NCBI GenBank assembly: GCA_030760725.1
Contig: JASWHV010000003.1
Span: 58,232,517 to 58,296,516, forward strand
Origin: Neostapfia colusana
Taxonomy: Eukaryota; Streptophyta; Magnoliopsida; Poales; Poaceae
Direction of reading: 5' to 3'
DNA length: 64,000 nucleotides
Below, piece by piece: positions 54,840 through 64,000 of the stretch. The notes below the pieces were generated by a model that made no database searches, was not told where the DNA came from, and saw only the letters and a program-made list of their open reading frames with translations. Position 1 is the stretch's first letter. Each line of letters opens with the position of its first letter. The position numbers and the translations under genes were made by a program.

Positions 54840-55839
54840 TGGCGGGCCTGATCTTCTGCCAGGGAAGGCTCCGGCGCTGCCACGTGTCCGGAACCTCCGA
54901 GCCACACCCCCCACCAGAGAGAGCTCCGGAGGTGCCATATGTCCTGCGGCCCCGGGTCCGACCTCCAGCATGAAAAGGCCCCGGTGCTGCCACGTGGGCA
55001 ACGACTCCGGGCGTACTATCCCGCCAAGGAGAGCTCCGAAGGTGCCACGTGCCCTATGGCTCCAGGCCCGACCTCCAGCATGGGAGGGCTCCGGTGATGC
55101 CACGTGTCCGATGACTCCGGATCCCTCACTACACCGCAAGGCTGCTCTGATAGAGACGCGTGTCCCGGGGGCCAGCCACCCGGACGTCGCGTCAACGAGC
55201 AATGGGCAGATAGCCAAGGAGTAAGAAGGAAGGCGCGCTGTCAGACCGAGCATTCAAGGTTCGCGCCTTCCCCAGAAGCATGGCGCACGCCTCCGTCTTT
55301 TGACTGTCCACCATTACGGTGAAAGACAAGGCTGCGAGGCGTGACGGCGGCACAGTGCAGCCCAACGGCACAGAGCCGCTCAGTAGAGTGAGGAGACGCG
55401 GCGACAAGATGGGGTGTTCATCATCACCTGCTACCCGGTCAGAGGTGCCCGACGTACCAGACGGTGCGCCTTAACTCCTCTGACAACGATATTGCATGTA
55501 GTTGTAAATATCCTAGCTCATGTATAGGGTACAAATAGCCTCGAGGCCACCTGTCGGGCCCTGGGCCACGTTGTAACTGCCCTGGCCTTGAGCTACAAAA
55601 GGACCGGGGGGTTCGCAATTTGGCAACCCAGCCAACACACTCTCTCCCACGCACAAGCAATACAACAAGCACACTCATGGACGTAGGGTATTACGCTCCG
55701 GCGGCCCGAACCACGTAAATCCTCATGTTCCTCTCGCCATCACGCTCCAACCTTCGATATCCACTAGCCCCTCCAAAAAAAGAACCTCCGCGGGCTGCTC
55801 AGGCAGACCGGGGGAAGTGTCGTAGCGGACACTTCGACA
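54603..55839 (+). repeat. 5' LTR of element F
   Basis: 1237 bp, from TGTCGGTACACCC to GGACACTTCGACA. It is the reverse complement in kind of LTRs E and H, with the same CACGTGTC/CTCCGG repeats in U3 (54780-55120). Confidence 0.88.
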
Positions 55840-55859
55840 TTTGGCGCGCCAGGTAGGGG
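55840..55859 (+). other. Probable primer-binding site, element F
   Basis: TTTGGCGCGCCAGGTAGGGG directly follows the LTR, as in many Tat-type elements. The tRNA is not assigned. Confidence 0.65.
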
Positions 55860-55894
55860 ACTTTTGGTTTTTGGAGCTGTTCGTGAAGCCCACA

Positions 55895-56365
55895 ATGGTG
55901 AACATCCAATTTGTTGGAGGTTCTTCCTGCCCCTCGCGCTGCCAGCGGCAGAGGGAGCAGGAAGCATCCTCTGGTCCCAAAGCAGGACCGTCTGCGCTAG
56001 CGCCAGTCCCTACGGCGACGGTGATCGTTGCCTCCTGGCAGCCTTCGGTTGCGACGGCGTCACAAGTGCCGACCGAAGCCAGCCCGGAGAGTGCGCTGCT
56101 AGCAGATCGCACGCTCCTCCACAACCCCCGCAAGTGTGGGAGCTTCCCCGTTCACTGCGGAGCAGTGGTGCAACGACGTCGACCACCTGGTCGTCACCGC
56201 ACTCAACTCGCTAGCAGCAGCAGGGGGCCAGGGGCCGCACACGGTCAAGTGCAGCGACAGCCGTCCGACAGCGATGACGGCAACCAGAGGTGCCCGGTCC
56301 ACAACTCCAAACGGCACAGCGCCAGCGAGTGTCGGGAGATCCAGAAGCTAGTGGAGCGCTTCTGA
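55895..56365 (+). pseudogene. Shortened Gag, element F
   Basis: From ATG at 55895 (MVNIQFVGGSS), an Ala/Ser/Pro-rich N-terminus with PTATVIVASWQPSVATASQ, then the end RCPVHNSKRHSASECREIQ and TGA at 56363. The segment matching EQWCNDVDHLVVTALNSLAA lies in another frame (56136-56230), so two frameshifts flank it. The capsid domain seen in relative I (residues MANYFPVVLAG ... FIQRFSQVG) is absent. The sequence goes straight from HLVV...LAA to the zinc-like Cys/His end CPVH...SECR. Element E has the same structure. Confidence 0.68.
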
Positions 56366-57349
56366 GAGCTCCGACAACAGTGCCAGGATGGCGCACCCTT
56401 TCACCAGCAGAAGGGCAAGCAAAAGGCTGACCCAGAGGTCAGCAACGGTCCGGAGATGGAGTACCAAGATGCCAAGCTGGCGTTGAAGGTCGTCTACGAC
56501 CAAGGAAAGAGCTCCAACTCCAATCACATCCCGGACAAGCGTCGAAGGACGCTCCACGTGATGTATGGGGGGTCATGGGACATTACATCCCGACGAGACG
56601 TCAAGACCCTCCGGCGGGAGGTCATGACAGTAGCGCCCTCCCCCAAGCCAGCTCCCTACCACAAGTGGATGGAGACGGAGATCAGCTTCACCACCTCTGA
56701 CTGCCCGAAGAACATGGCGGGAGCCGGGCAGCTGCCGCTCATCGTCTCCTCGACCATAGATAACATGAAGCTCTACCACGTGCTGGTCGATGGAGGAGCG
56801 GGCCTCAACATCATCAGTCTTGCATCCTTCCAGAAGCTGCAGATCTCGATGGAAAAGCTGACCTCGACACGCCCATTCTCTAGAGTGGGCCCGGGGTCCA
56901 TTATTCCACGCGGTAGCATATCCCTCCCGGTGACATTCGGGACGCCTGAGAACTACCGCACCGAGAGCATCGTATTCGATGTGGAGGAGGTCAACCGCCC
57001 CTTCAACGCCATCCTCGGCAGGCCGGCGTTGTATCAGTTCATGGCCGTAGCTCATTACGGCTACCTGGTGCTGAAGATGCCGACCCCGAGTGGCGTCCTC
57101 ATGGTTCGAGCAGACCGGACCGCTAGAGTCGCAGTGCTGGAGAAGCTCCAAGCACTGGCAGCTTCGAAGGTGGAGGCCTCCAGGAGTGCTGGGACAAGCA
57201 AGGAGCCACCCAGCACACGACCACGTAGCTCGTCCTCTGCACCCCGCATTCAGCCTTCGGGTGCGGAGGAGGTCCCGGTCAGGGTCATCCAGATCGGTGA
57301 GGATGCTGCCCAGACCACCCGCATTGCTAAAAACTTGGGCAGCAAATAG
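56366..57349 (+). pseudogene. Gag end and aspartic protease, element F
   Basis: In frame with the gag segment after the TGA. ELRQQCQDGAPF, then HVMYGGSWDITSRRDVKTLRRE, and protease active-site region VLVDGGAGLNIIS (about 56787-56825), then LGRPALYQFMAVAHYGY. It ends NLGSK-TAG at 57347-57349. The same frame continues as ELALITFL into the RT. The protease itself is intact. Confidence 0.85.
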
Positions 57350-58258
57350 GAACTCGCGCTCATAACCTTCCTCCAGGCTAATGTCGATGTGTTTGCTTGG
57401 CAACCATCGCAAATGCCCGGGATCCCTAGGGAGGTGATCGAGCACCACCGGAAGATCCATCCGGATGCCAAGCCGGTGATGCAGAAGCCTCAGAAGCAGT
57501 CCGTCGAGCAGCAGAACTTCATCGTGAAGAAATCAAGAAGCTGCTCAACGTCGACTTCATCCGAGAGGTCCACCATCCAAGATGGCTGGCCAACCCCGTC
57601 ATAGTACCCAAGGCTGGCGGGAAGCTTTGGATGTGCATCGACTACACCATCCTAAATAAGGCATGCCCTAAGGACCCCTTCCTCCTCCCACGAATAGATC
57701 AAATTGTAGATTCTACTTCTGGTTGTGACCTACTATGCTTCCTAGATGCTTATTCTGGTTTTCACCAAGTACCCATGTCTAGAGAATATGAAGAGCACAT
57801 TGCTTTTATAATAGTAGACGGCCTTTATTGTTATGTCTCTATGCCTTATGGCCTTAAAAACGTCTTGCCCACCTTTGTGCGTGCCATGCATAAGACATTC
57901 GGGGATCTAATAAGGGACTTAGTGGAGGTGTACGTCGATGACATCGTAGTGAAAGTCAAGTCGCATACATCTCTGCTAGACAATTTAGCCTTAGTCTTCG
58001 ACAAGCTATGCACAACTCAGACCAAGTTAAACCCAGAAAAGTGCGTATTCGGAGTCTCTTCTGGGAAGCTCCTCGATTTCTTGGTATCGCACCGAGGAAT
58101 CGAGGCAAACCCTGACAAGATCAATGCTATAGAGATGATGTGTCCTCCTGCCTGAGTCAAGGACGTCCAGAAGCTTACGGGATGTCTGGCCGCTTTCAGT
58201 CGGTTCATCTCTCGACTGGCAGAGCGTGCTCTCCCCTTCTTGCGCCTTTTTTGGAAGG
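57350..58258 (+). pseudogene. Gypsy reverse transcriptase (partial), element F
   Basis: FAWQPSQMPGIPREVIEH at the start. A one-base deletion near 57521 (compared with E) shifts the frame. The palm is then readable from about 57525: MCIDYTILNKACPKD, PRIDQIVDSTSGCD, catalytic YVDDIVVKVKS at about 57930. A TGA replaces an Arg codon at 58153-58155, in a CpG context. The frame then runs through VQKLTGCLAAFSRFIS to the breakpoint at 58258. Confidence 0.85.
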
Positions 58259-59450
58259 TGTTGAAGTGTTCGCTACGACACTTCCCCCGGTCTGCTCAGA
58301 AGCAGCCCGCGGAGGTTTTTTTTTCGGAGGGGCTAGTGGATCTCAAAGGTCGGAGCACAATGGCGAGAGGAACACGAGGATTTACGTGGTTCAGGCCGCC
58401 GAAGTGTAATACCTTACGTCCACGGGAGTGCTTGTTGTATTGTTTGAGTGTGTGAGAGAGTGTGTTGGCTGGGTTACGAAGTTGCGAACCGGGAGTCAGA
58501 GTTGCAAACCCTTTGCCCGGAGGCTGCCCCGGTCCTTTTATAGTCCAAGGCCGGAGCAGTTACAATGTGGCCCGGGGCCCGACAGGTGGCCCCGCGGCTA
58601 TCGGTGCCCTATACATAAGCTAGGCATTTAGAACTACATGCATTGTTATCGTCGGTGGAGTTAAGGCGCACCGCCTGTCCCGCCGGGCGCCTCTGACTCG
58701 GTAGCAGGTGATGATGAAGTACCCGTCTTGTCGCTGCGTCTCATCACTCTGCTAGGCGGCACTGCTGTGCCATCACGCCTCGCCGCCCTGTCTTTCACCG
58801 TAATGGTGCGTAGACGGAGAACGAAGGCGTGTGCCTTGTGCCATGCTTCTGAGGAAGGAGCGAACCTTGAATGCATGGCCTGATAGCGTACCTTCCTCTT
58901 TATTCCTTGGCCATCTGCTTGTTGCTTGTCGGCACGGCATCCAGGCGGTTGGCCCCCGGGACACGCGTCTCCACCGGAGCTGTCTTGCGGAGTATTGAGG
59001 GGTCTGGAGTCATTGTCCACGTGGTAGCACCGGAGCCCTCCCATGCTGGAGGCTGGGCCCAGAGCCGTATGACACGTGGCACCTCCGGAGCTCTCCTTGG
59101 CGGGAAGGTACACCTGGAGTTGTTGTCCACGTGGCAGCAACGGAGCCCTCCCATGCTGGAGGTCGGGCCCGGATCCGTAGGGCACATGGCACCTCCGGAG
59201 CTATCCTTGACGAGAGGTGTGGCTCGGAGGTTCCGGACACATGGCAGCGCCGGAGCCCTCCCTGGTGGGAGTCGGGTCCGGCACCACCGGACACGTGGCG
59301 ACTCTGGAGCCCAAGCGCACGTGGTAGCCCCGGGGCTGCCCATGGGCTCTAGGGCACATGGCTTATGATGGGGCCCGCCTAAGCTGGAAGGCGGGGCCCG
59401 GGCCGTATTTTACCCACTATGCAGGGTACCAGGTATTGCGGGTACCGACA
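58259..59450 (-). repeat. LTR H, inverted relative to element F
   Basis: 1192 bp, plus-strand ends TGTTGAAGTGTTCG and GGTACCGACA, so it lies in the minus orientation like LTR E. TATA box at 58534-58543 (minus strand CTATAAAAGG). No primer site on its left and no matching 5-bp flanks (GAAGG against GTGGC), so it is not a clean solo LTR. It could be the 3' LTR of the minus-strand remnant I. Confidence 0.82.
58534..58543 (-). promoter_or_regulatory. LTR TATA box (LTR H)
   Basis: Minus strand ACTATAAAAGGACC at the same relative place as in LTR E. Confidence 0.65.
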
Positions 59451-60900
59451 GTGGCCGCCGGCCCATCTGGACAGAGATCAAGGATCTTGTTGATGGGGCC
59501 TCCGTAAAAAAATCCTGCGTGGTGGCTCTGTACATGCGATTTGGGAAAAGAAGTGGCGACAAGATTTTCACGTAGTGGTTGAATGGCCGTACCATGAAGA
59601 CGAAGTGGTTGCTTGTCTTCGGCGTAGTGGGTGCACCAAGTCATTGCTTCAGCGTGTCATGGCGTCCACTCCCGATTTGACCAGTCAAGACGCAGCAGCC
59701 GAGGGGTTGCCTCGGGGCAATTACCGCGACCGCCCATGAATCGTAGGAGTACTGCGCCGCTTTCCTTGGGAACCACCGGATGTTCCCAAGTTTTACTCGC
59801 CTTACCCTCCAGTGCCTGACTGGTGGACCTAGGCCCCACCTGTCATCAGCGAGCGCTAAGGCAGCATGCTCGAGGGGCTGCCTCGGGTCATTTACTGCGG
59901 CAACCGATGAGTCGGTCACACCGCCCTCCTCGGAAACCACCGAGCATTCCCGAGGGGTTATCCTCCCGTCCCCTAGTGTGACAGGTGGACCTGGATCCAG
60001 CCCTTCTTTGGGGGAGGCAAATAACCTGCAGCATGCAGTAGTGGTGACCCAATCGCCATGCCTGTTGCGCTACCAGAGGCCATGGATGGGTATAAAAGGA
60101 GGCCTTGCGGTGTGGGATGGCACTCCTCCTCACCATGTGGCCTTTGTCCTCCTCTTGCATGCTGGAAGTTTCTGCTTCCAGGCACTCTCGCCCACTAGAT
60201 GCTTCCTCACTGGTAGCCGTCTTCGTCTACTTCTGCGAGATGTTCGTGTGTGTGCGGCCTTCGGTGAGGTTCTCTGGTGCATTCCTCTTCTTGACGGCCT
60301 TGGATAGAGGCACAAGCTACCCTGATGATGTGCCGGCGGTAGGGGAGGTCGTCGAGGACAGGGTCCTCGACTCGCCATGAACCCCTACGCCAGTGTCGAG
60401 AAGGGTTGTCTGCCGGTGTCGGAGGAAGGTTAAGTCCAGATTGATCAAGCCTTCCTCCAAGTACTGTGCTAGATAACAAAATCTGCCGAAGATGACAATT
60501 TTTCCCACACGACACTGGATGTCACTGTTGCCTCGGTCCAGCATGCACTGCTGCTGATCTGATGGCGTTTGGCCCATGCGACATTGGATGTCATCGTTGC
60601 CTCGGTCCAGCGTGCATTGCCGCCGACCTCGGTCTAATAGCAGGTGACCTTCTCACTGCGCAGAGATCGACTCAGGAAACAACCAGGCCACGGAGCAGAA
60701 GACTACCTGACTTGCAGCTGCTGAGTTCCTTAGCTGTTTTGTATCCCCTTTTATATGCGGGAACTTTGTTATCAATGAAAGTGTCTATGTTTCAAGTCTT
60801 TTATTGTCTTGTCTTGTATTTTTGTGTTGATGAATGAAAAATCCTTTTGTTGGTCTTCCATCCATCTGCTACTCGGCGCAGGGTCCAGTAGGCAGAACCA
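59451..60900. other. Repetitive noncoding region, possible LTR-like sequence of another element
   Basis: Contains a tandem repeat of about 171 bp (59701 and 59872, each opening GAGGGG.TGCCTCGGG.CA), a strong TATA box on the plus strand at 60091 and an AT-rich end with ATCAATGAAAGTG. This composition resembles an LTR in plus orientation, but I cannot fix its ends. The short minus-strand frame at 59410-59644 (with FFYGGPINKILDLCPDGP) is weakly gag-like. Confidence 0.4.
60091..60100 (+). promoter_or_regulatory. TATA box in LTR-like region
   Basis: GGGTATAAAAGGAGGCC, an excellent match to the plant TATA consensus, followed by a pyrimidine-rich CTCCTCCTC stretch suitable for a start site. Confidence 0.5.
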
Positions 60901-63161
60901 ATTTCAGCTTTCACGAGGCCCCCTGGTCCTTGATGTCGCAAGGACCGGAAGCTCTGTGACTTGCTAAAGTGGTTGACGTTTCCTTGGTGCTTGCTGTAGA
61001 TGTGTACCCGCTTCCTCTTGCGTGCTGCCGGGGTCCGGCCGACTTGCTTGGTTTGACTAGTCGCGATGGCCCCCCGGCAGACGAGCGACAGTGCAAGACA
61101 TGAGCTCTGGAGCCTTCAGGAGGCACCAACTTTGGGGGTCTGAGAGCAGCCCCCTGGGAAAGTTGGGGTTCCGGCCCCACAGACCGGAGCCCTGTGGCTG
61201 CACAGACACTAGAGGAAAAGGGGTAATTGTGCCGAGTAGTTGTATTTTCCCTGCTCGATGGCCCATTATGGCTTATGGTCCTCTTCTAAGCTACGGGACC
61301 TGGGCAATTCAGTGTAGTAGTGTCCGGACCCTAGTTACTGTCCTTCCGAGGGTGGTGTCCCATCCGGGGCCCCCCGCACTTGGGTGCTGCGCTGGAAGAG
61401 GCATGATGTGCACGCTTAGGGCGTAGGACCAGCTAAGCAGGCTACACACTCTGGACCTCCTGCTGGCCAGACACTCCGAAGAGGGGAGGCGTCCTTCCGG
61501 CGCCAGCGGACCCGTGCAGGAAGGTAGCCAGGGGGTCCAGAGACAACACAGGTGCCTCAGGCATTTTCGCCTTGTAGCTGGACAACATAACTTTGGCCAA
61601 GAGCGAGACAGAGAAACACAACTATGTACACGTCAATGGGTGCGCAAAAATATACGCAAGCTTGAAAGGAGAGCAGTAAAAATGTAAATGTGCATAAGGT
61701 AGGGCAGGAGAGCGTAAGATCCAGAATGACTTAGCTGATGTGGGTAGCACTTTGCCAATGTCCCAATCTTGTTACTTTGGGCCCTTAGCGGCGTAAGGAC
61801 CCAGGGAGCCCTGGCAGTGTGGCTACCACCCCTTTCGGGTCTGGTAACGCAAGGACCCGAGGGGAGTTTAACACTTGTCTTCAGCTTGTCGTAGCCGGCG
61901 CTCTGAGTCCTCTGCTCACTGCTGAAGTGGTCCAATGTCCTGCCCGCGTGGTTCACCGTGATGGCCCCCTGGTAGGTGCGGCCACTTAGTGGGGGCGCAC
62001 CTACCAAGTAGACTGTATGAGCCAAGGCGTCAGTGTCGGACCTCCCGGGGGGTCCGGGACGCCACGGACCTATTCGGACCTGCAAGCATGGTAGGAAAAA
62101 AGGGAGTAGTCGTGCTCTCTGGTCACCATTCCTTGTTTGGTAGCATTATTGCGACTTACGGTCCTCAGCCGAGCTATGGGGCTTGGGTAATTCGATGTGG
62201 TTGTCCCGAATGTGGTTGAAACTTTGCTCAGGGGTATGAGCCGTCTGGTTCCCCGGTACTGAGCTGTAGCGCTGAGGAGGCAGGATGTGCACGCTATGGG
62301 TGCGGTACCAGTCATGGCAGGCTACACACCCTGGACCTCCCGCTGGCGTAAGCCTTTCAGAGGAGGACCATTCGGCGCCATAGGCCCCCCGGGCAATGAG
62401 ACAACCACCGGACCCTGGTACATCACAGATACCTCAAGCAGTCCCGCTAGCGAGGGGATAGCAAAGCTCCTGCTGCGGTGGAACGCAGGAAAACACAACT
62501 GGCCACACGACCGGAGCAGAATGGAAAGAAAACGCGTAAAGGGTATTGGGGCAATGTCCGAGGTCCGGCTATTCCTCTTTCCCGTAAGTGTGCTCTTTCT
62601 GGCCCCCGAGTACTCAGTTGTTGCGCTGAGGAGGCAGGATGCTATTTATAGTTGATATGCACGAGCTAGCATAAACTGTAATGAAGTGCACAAGGCAGGA
62701 TACATTTTTTTCTTATTTTTGGCTTCCTTTGGGCGATAGGAGGTAACCGGCCGTGTAAGAAGACATGTGACCCGCCCCAGATAACAAGAGTATATGGACT
62801 CTTCCGGGACTCTAGCTGTTCTAAGCACTGTTCCTAGACTCTATGTCACCCTTACAAGAAAGAGAAAAAGAAAAAGAAAATATCCTACCACTACGATAAG
62901 GGTAGGACTTACATAGGTGTTCTATGTCCTGTGGTCAGGGTAGAGATACCCATCCCCTGCAGCCAGGTAGCGTACCTGGGGCGGCATGCTTGTACTGGTC
63001 GGGAGGGACCCTCCCAGCTGGGGGGAGGCTTGTCACCCCTCCTCGAGAGAGCATTGACCAGGGCACCAGGTAGCCTTACCTTAAGCTGCCTACTCTTCGT
63101 CGTATGTCTGGGCGTCGGGTGAGCCCTTATCGCACAACAAAGTGGGGAACGCCTGGTTAGG
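60901..63161. other. Diverged tandem repeats, probable noncoding part of a Gypsy element
   Basis: A block at about 61250-61470 recurs in diverged form at 62100-62350 and in part at 62600-62650. Shared pieces include GGCAGGATG/AGGCATGATGTGCACGC, GCAGGCTACACAC and TGGACCTCC.GCTGGC. No coding frame is supported. Tat-type elements often carry long repeat-rich untranslated regions, which is my best guess. Confidence 0.4.
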
Positions 63162-64000
63162 CATGGAGCGTCTTGCATCGCTCGCTGTGGTCAGAGTAGG
63201 AGCTCTCTCATTGGTCATAGATGACATTCAACGCCTGCTTGGCATCTTGGAACTCCATCTCCTAGTCGGTGCTGACCTCCGGGTAAGCCTTTTGCTTGCC
63301 CTCCTGCTGGCGGTAGGGTGCACCATCCTGGCACTGCTGTCGGAGCTCTCAGAAGCGATTTGCCAGCCTCTGGATCAATCGGCACTCGCTAGCGCTGTGC
63401 CGGTTGGTGTCATGGACCGGGCACCTCTGGGCACCATCGTCGCTGTCGGACAGCTGTCACGGGCGCTTGTCGGTGCGCGGCCCCCGGCGTCCTGCAGCTG
63501 CTACTGCTGCTGCAGTGTGGGCTCCGGCCAGCGGCTTGTCCTTGCCGCCAGTCTTCTTCTTATTGCCGCCAGAGCTCTCCCTGGCAGACTCACCCCCCTT
63601 GCTGGGGGGGTGCCAGTTGCGGCCCTCCGCAGCCCTGGCACACTTGTCTGCCAAGCTGAAGAGCTCGGAGGCATCCTCCACGTCGTGCGTGGCCAACTTC
63701 TCGAGCATCTTCTTGTCGCGGACGCCCTGTCGGAAGGCGACGACGACAGAGGCGTTGGAGATGCGGGATATGGTGTTCCCAACCTGGGAGAAACGCTGGA
63801 TGAAGGAACGCAACGACTCTCCCGGTTGTTGTTGCAGGGCATGGAGGTCGGCCTCCGAGCTCGGTCGGGTGTAGGAACTCCCGAAGATGGCCGTAAACTG
63901 ACGGCACAACTCTTCCCAGGAGGTTATAGACTCCTGCGGCAAGTTCATGAGACATGACCCGGCCGACCCGGCCAAGACCACGGGGAAGTAGTTGGCCATG
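63162..64000 (-). pseudogene. Tat-type Gag with capsid domain (fragment I), runs off the right edge
   Basis: On the minus strand a Retrotrans_gag capsid domain is visible (MANYFPVVLAGSAGS, WEELCRQF, ESLRSFIQRFSQVGNTIS, VVVAFRQGVRDKKML). It is followed by a basic Gly/Lys linker, RGPRTDKRP and TGA, then in the same frame SDSDDG, RCPVHDTNRHSASECR and the ELRQQCQDG segment with further stops. It ends abruptly at 63162 within KTLHAM, where the relatives continue into protease. The upstream frame is open to 64000, so the first visible Met is internal. It shows what E and F have lost. Confidence 0.78.

Larger units (their letters stand above)
54603..58258 (+). mobile_element. Tat-lineage Gypsy element F, truncated
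   Basis: 5' LTR, primer-site region, shortened gag, protease and RT on the plus strand. It stops inside the RT thumb at 58258, where an LTR in the opposite orientation (H) begins. Same family as E. Confidence 0.82.

Noticed and set aside
58259..59450. LTR H as a solo LTR
   Set aside because: The adjacent pentamers (GAAGG, GTGGC) do not match and the RT of F does not resume on the other side, so a clean insertion followed by LTR-LTR recombination is not supported.
63142..63957. 271-codon plus-strand frame at the right end
   Set aside because: Antisense to the Retrotrans_gag domain on the minus strand. Its Leu/Val-rich content follows from GC-rich codons of the real gene.

Overview
This window looks like gene-poor intergenic DNA from a grass nuclear genome. 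I found no host protein-coding gene, rRNA or tRNA gene. It is almost entirely transposable elements of the kinds that fill large Poaceae genomes: Sirevirus-type Copia elements, Tekay-like and Tat-like Gypsy elements, a CACTA transposon, an L1-type LINE and Stowaway/hAT-type MITEs. The species cannot be fixed from sequence alone.

Positions 1-43393 form one nested stack, all on the minus strand. The outer layer is a Tat-type Gypsy element, E. Its 5' LTR ends at 43393 and its coding region runs from 26592 down to 22258. A complete Tekay-type chromovirus, G (27843-43358), sits inside E's LTR. G has LTRs of about 4.09 kb, a perfect ACACG target duplication, an extra ORF upstream of gag, and gag-pol split by a single amber codon. 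E's integrase is interrupted at 22257 by a Sirevirus, D. A second Sirevirus, B (9939-21547), lies in D's LTR. A third, A (1-8449, running off the left edge), lies in D's third ORF. Element A has uninterrupted gag and pol. Gag, pol and ORF3 of B carry frameshifts and stops. D is reduced to an LTR piece, a pol tail and an ORF3 start.

The most interesting structure is in the three Sireviruses. Each carries a third ORF downstream of pol that resembles the plant 'putative transposon protein' (Transposase_32-like) family. It is preceded by a spacer bearing the same family-specific palindromes that crowd the LTR promoter. These are CATCGGATGATCCG-type in A and CGGACTAGTCCG-type in B and D. In B and D the spacer also holds a homologous leader followed by a well-formed intron of about 340 nt that ends just before the ORF3 start codon. 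In A a TATA-like box lies between the palindromes and the ORF. This suggests ORF3 has its own LTR-like promoter and/or spliced transcript.

Right of the stack come a small hAT-like MITE inside a gag-like remnant (43394-44028) and a 4.75-kb CACTA element (44029-48776, target duplication CGA). The CACTA carries a decayed Transposase_24-plus-Ulp1-like gene. An L1-type LINE with a poly(A) tail follows, inserted in a Stowaway-like MITE. A tandem duplication of about 2.3 kb (50210-52525 and 52526-54839) fuses LINE to LTR sequence at a CAGTGG microhomology.

From 52289 to the right edge are relatives of E: element F on the plus strand, an inverted LTR H, and a gag fragment I on the minus strand, separated by repetitive noncoding DNA. 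E and F share both a missing capsid domain in gag and an amber codon between protease and reverse transcriptase. They therefore look like members of a non-autonomous subfamily.
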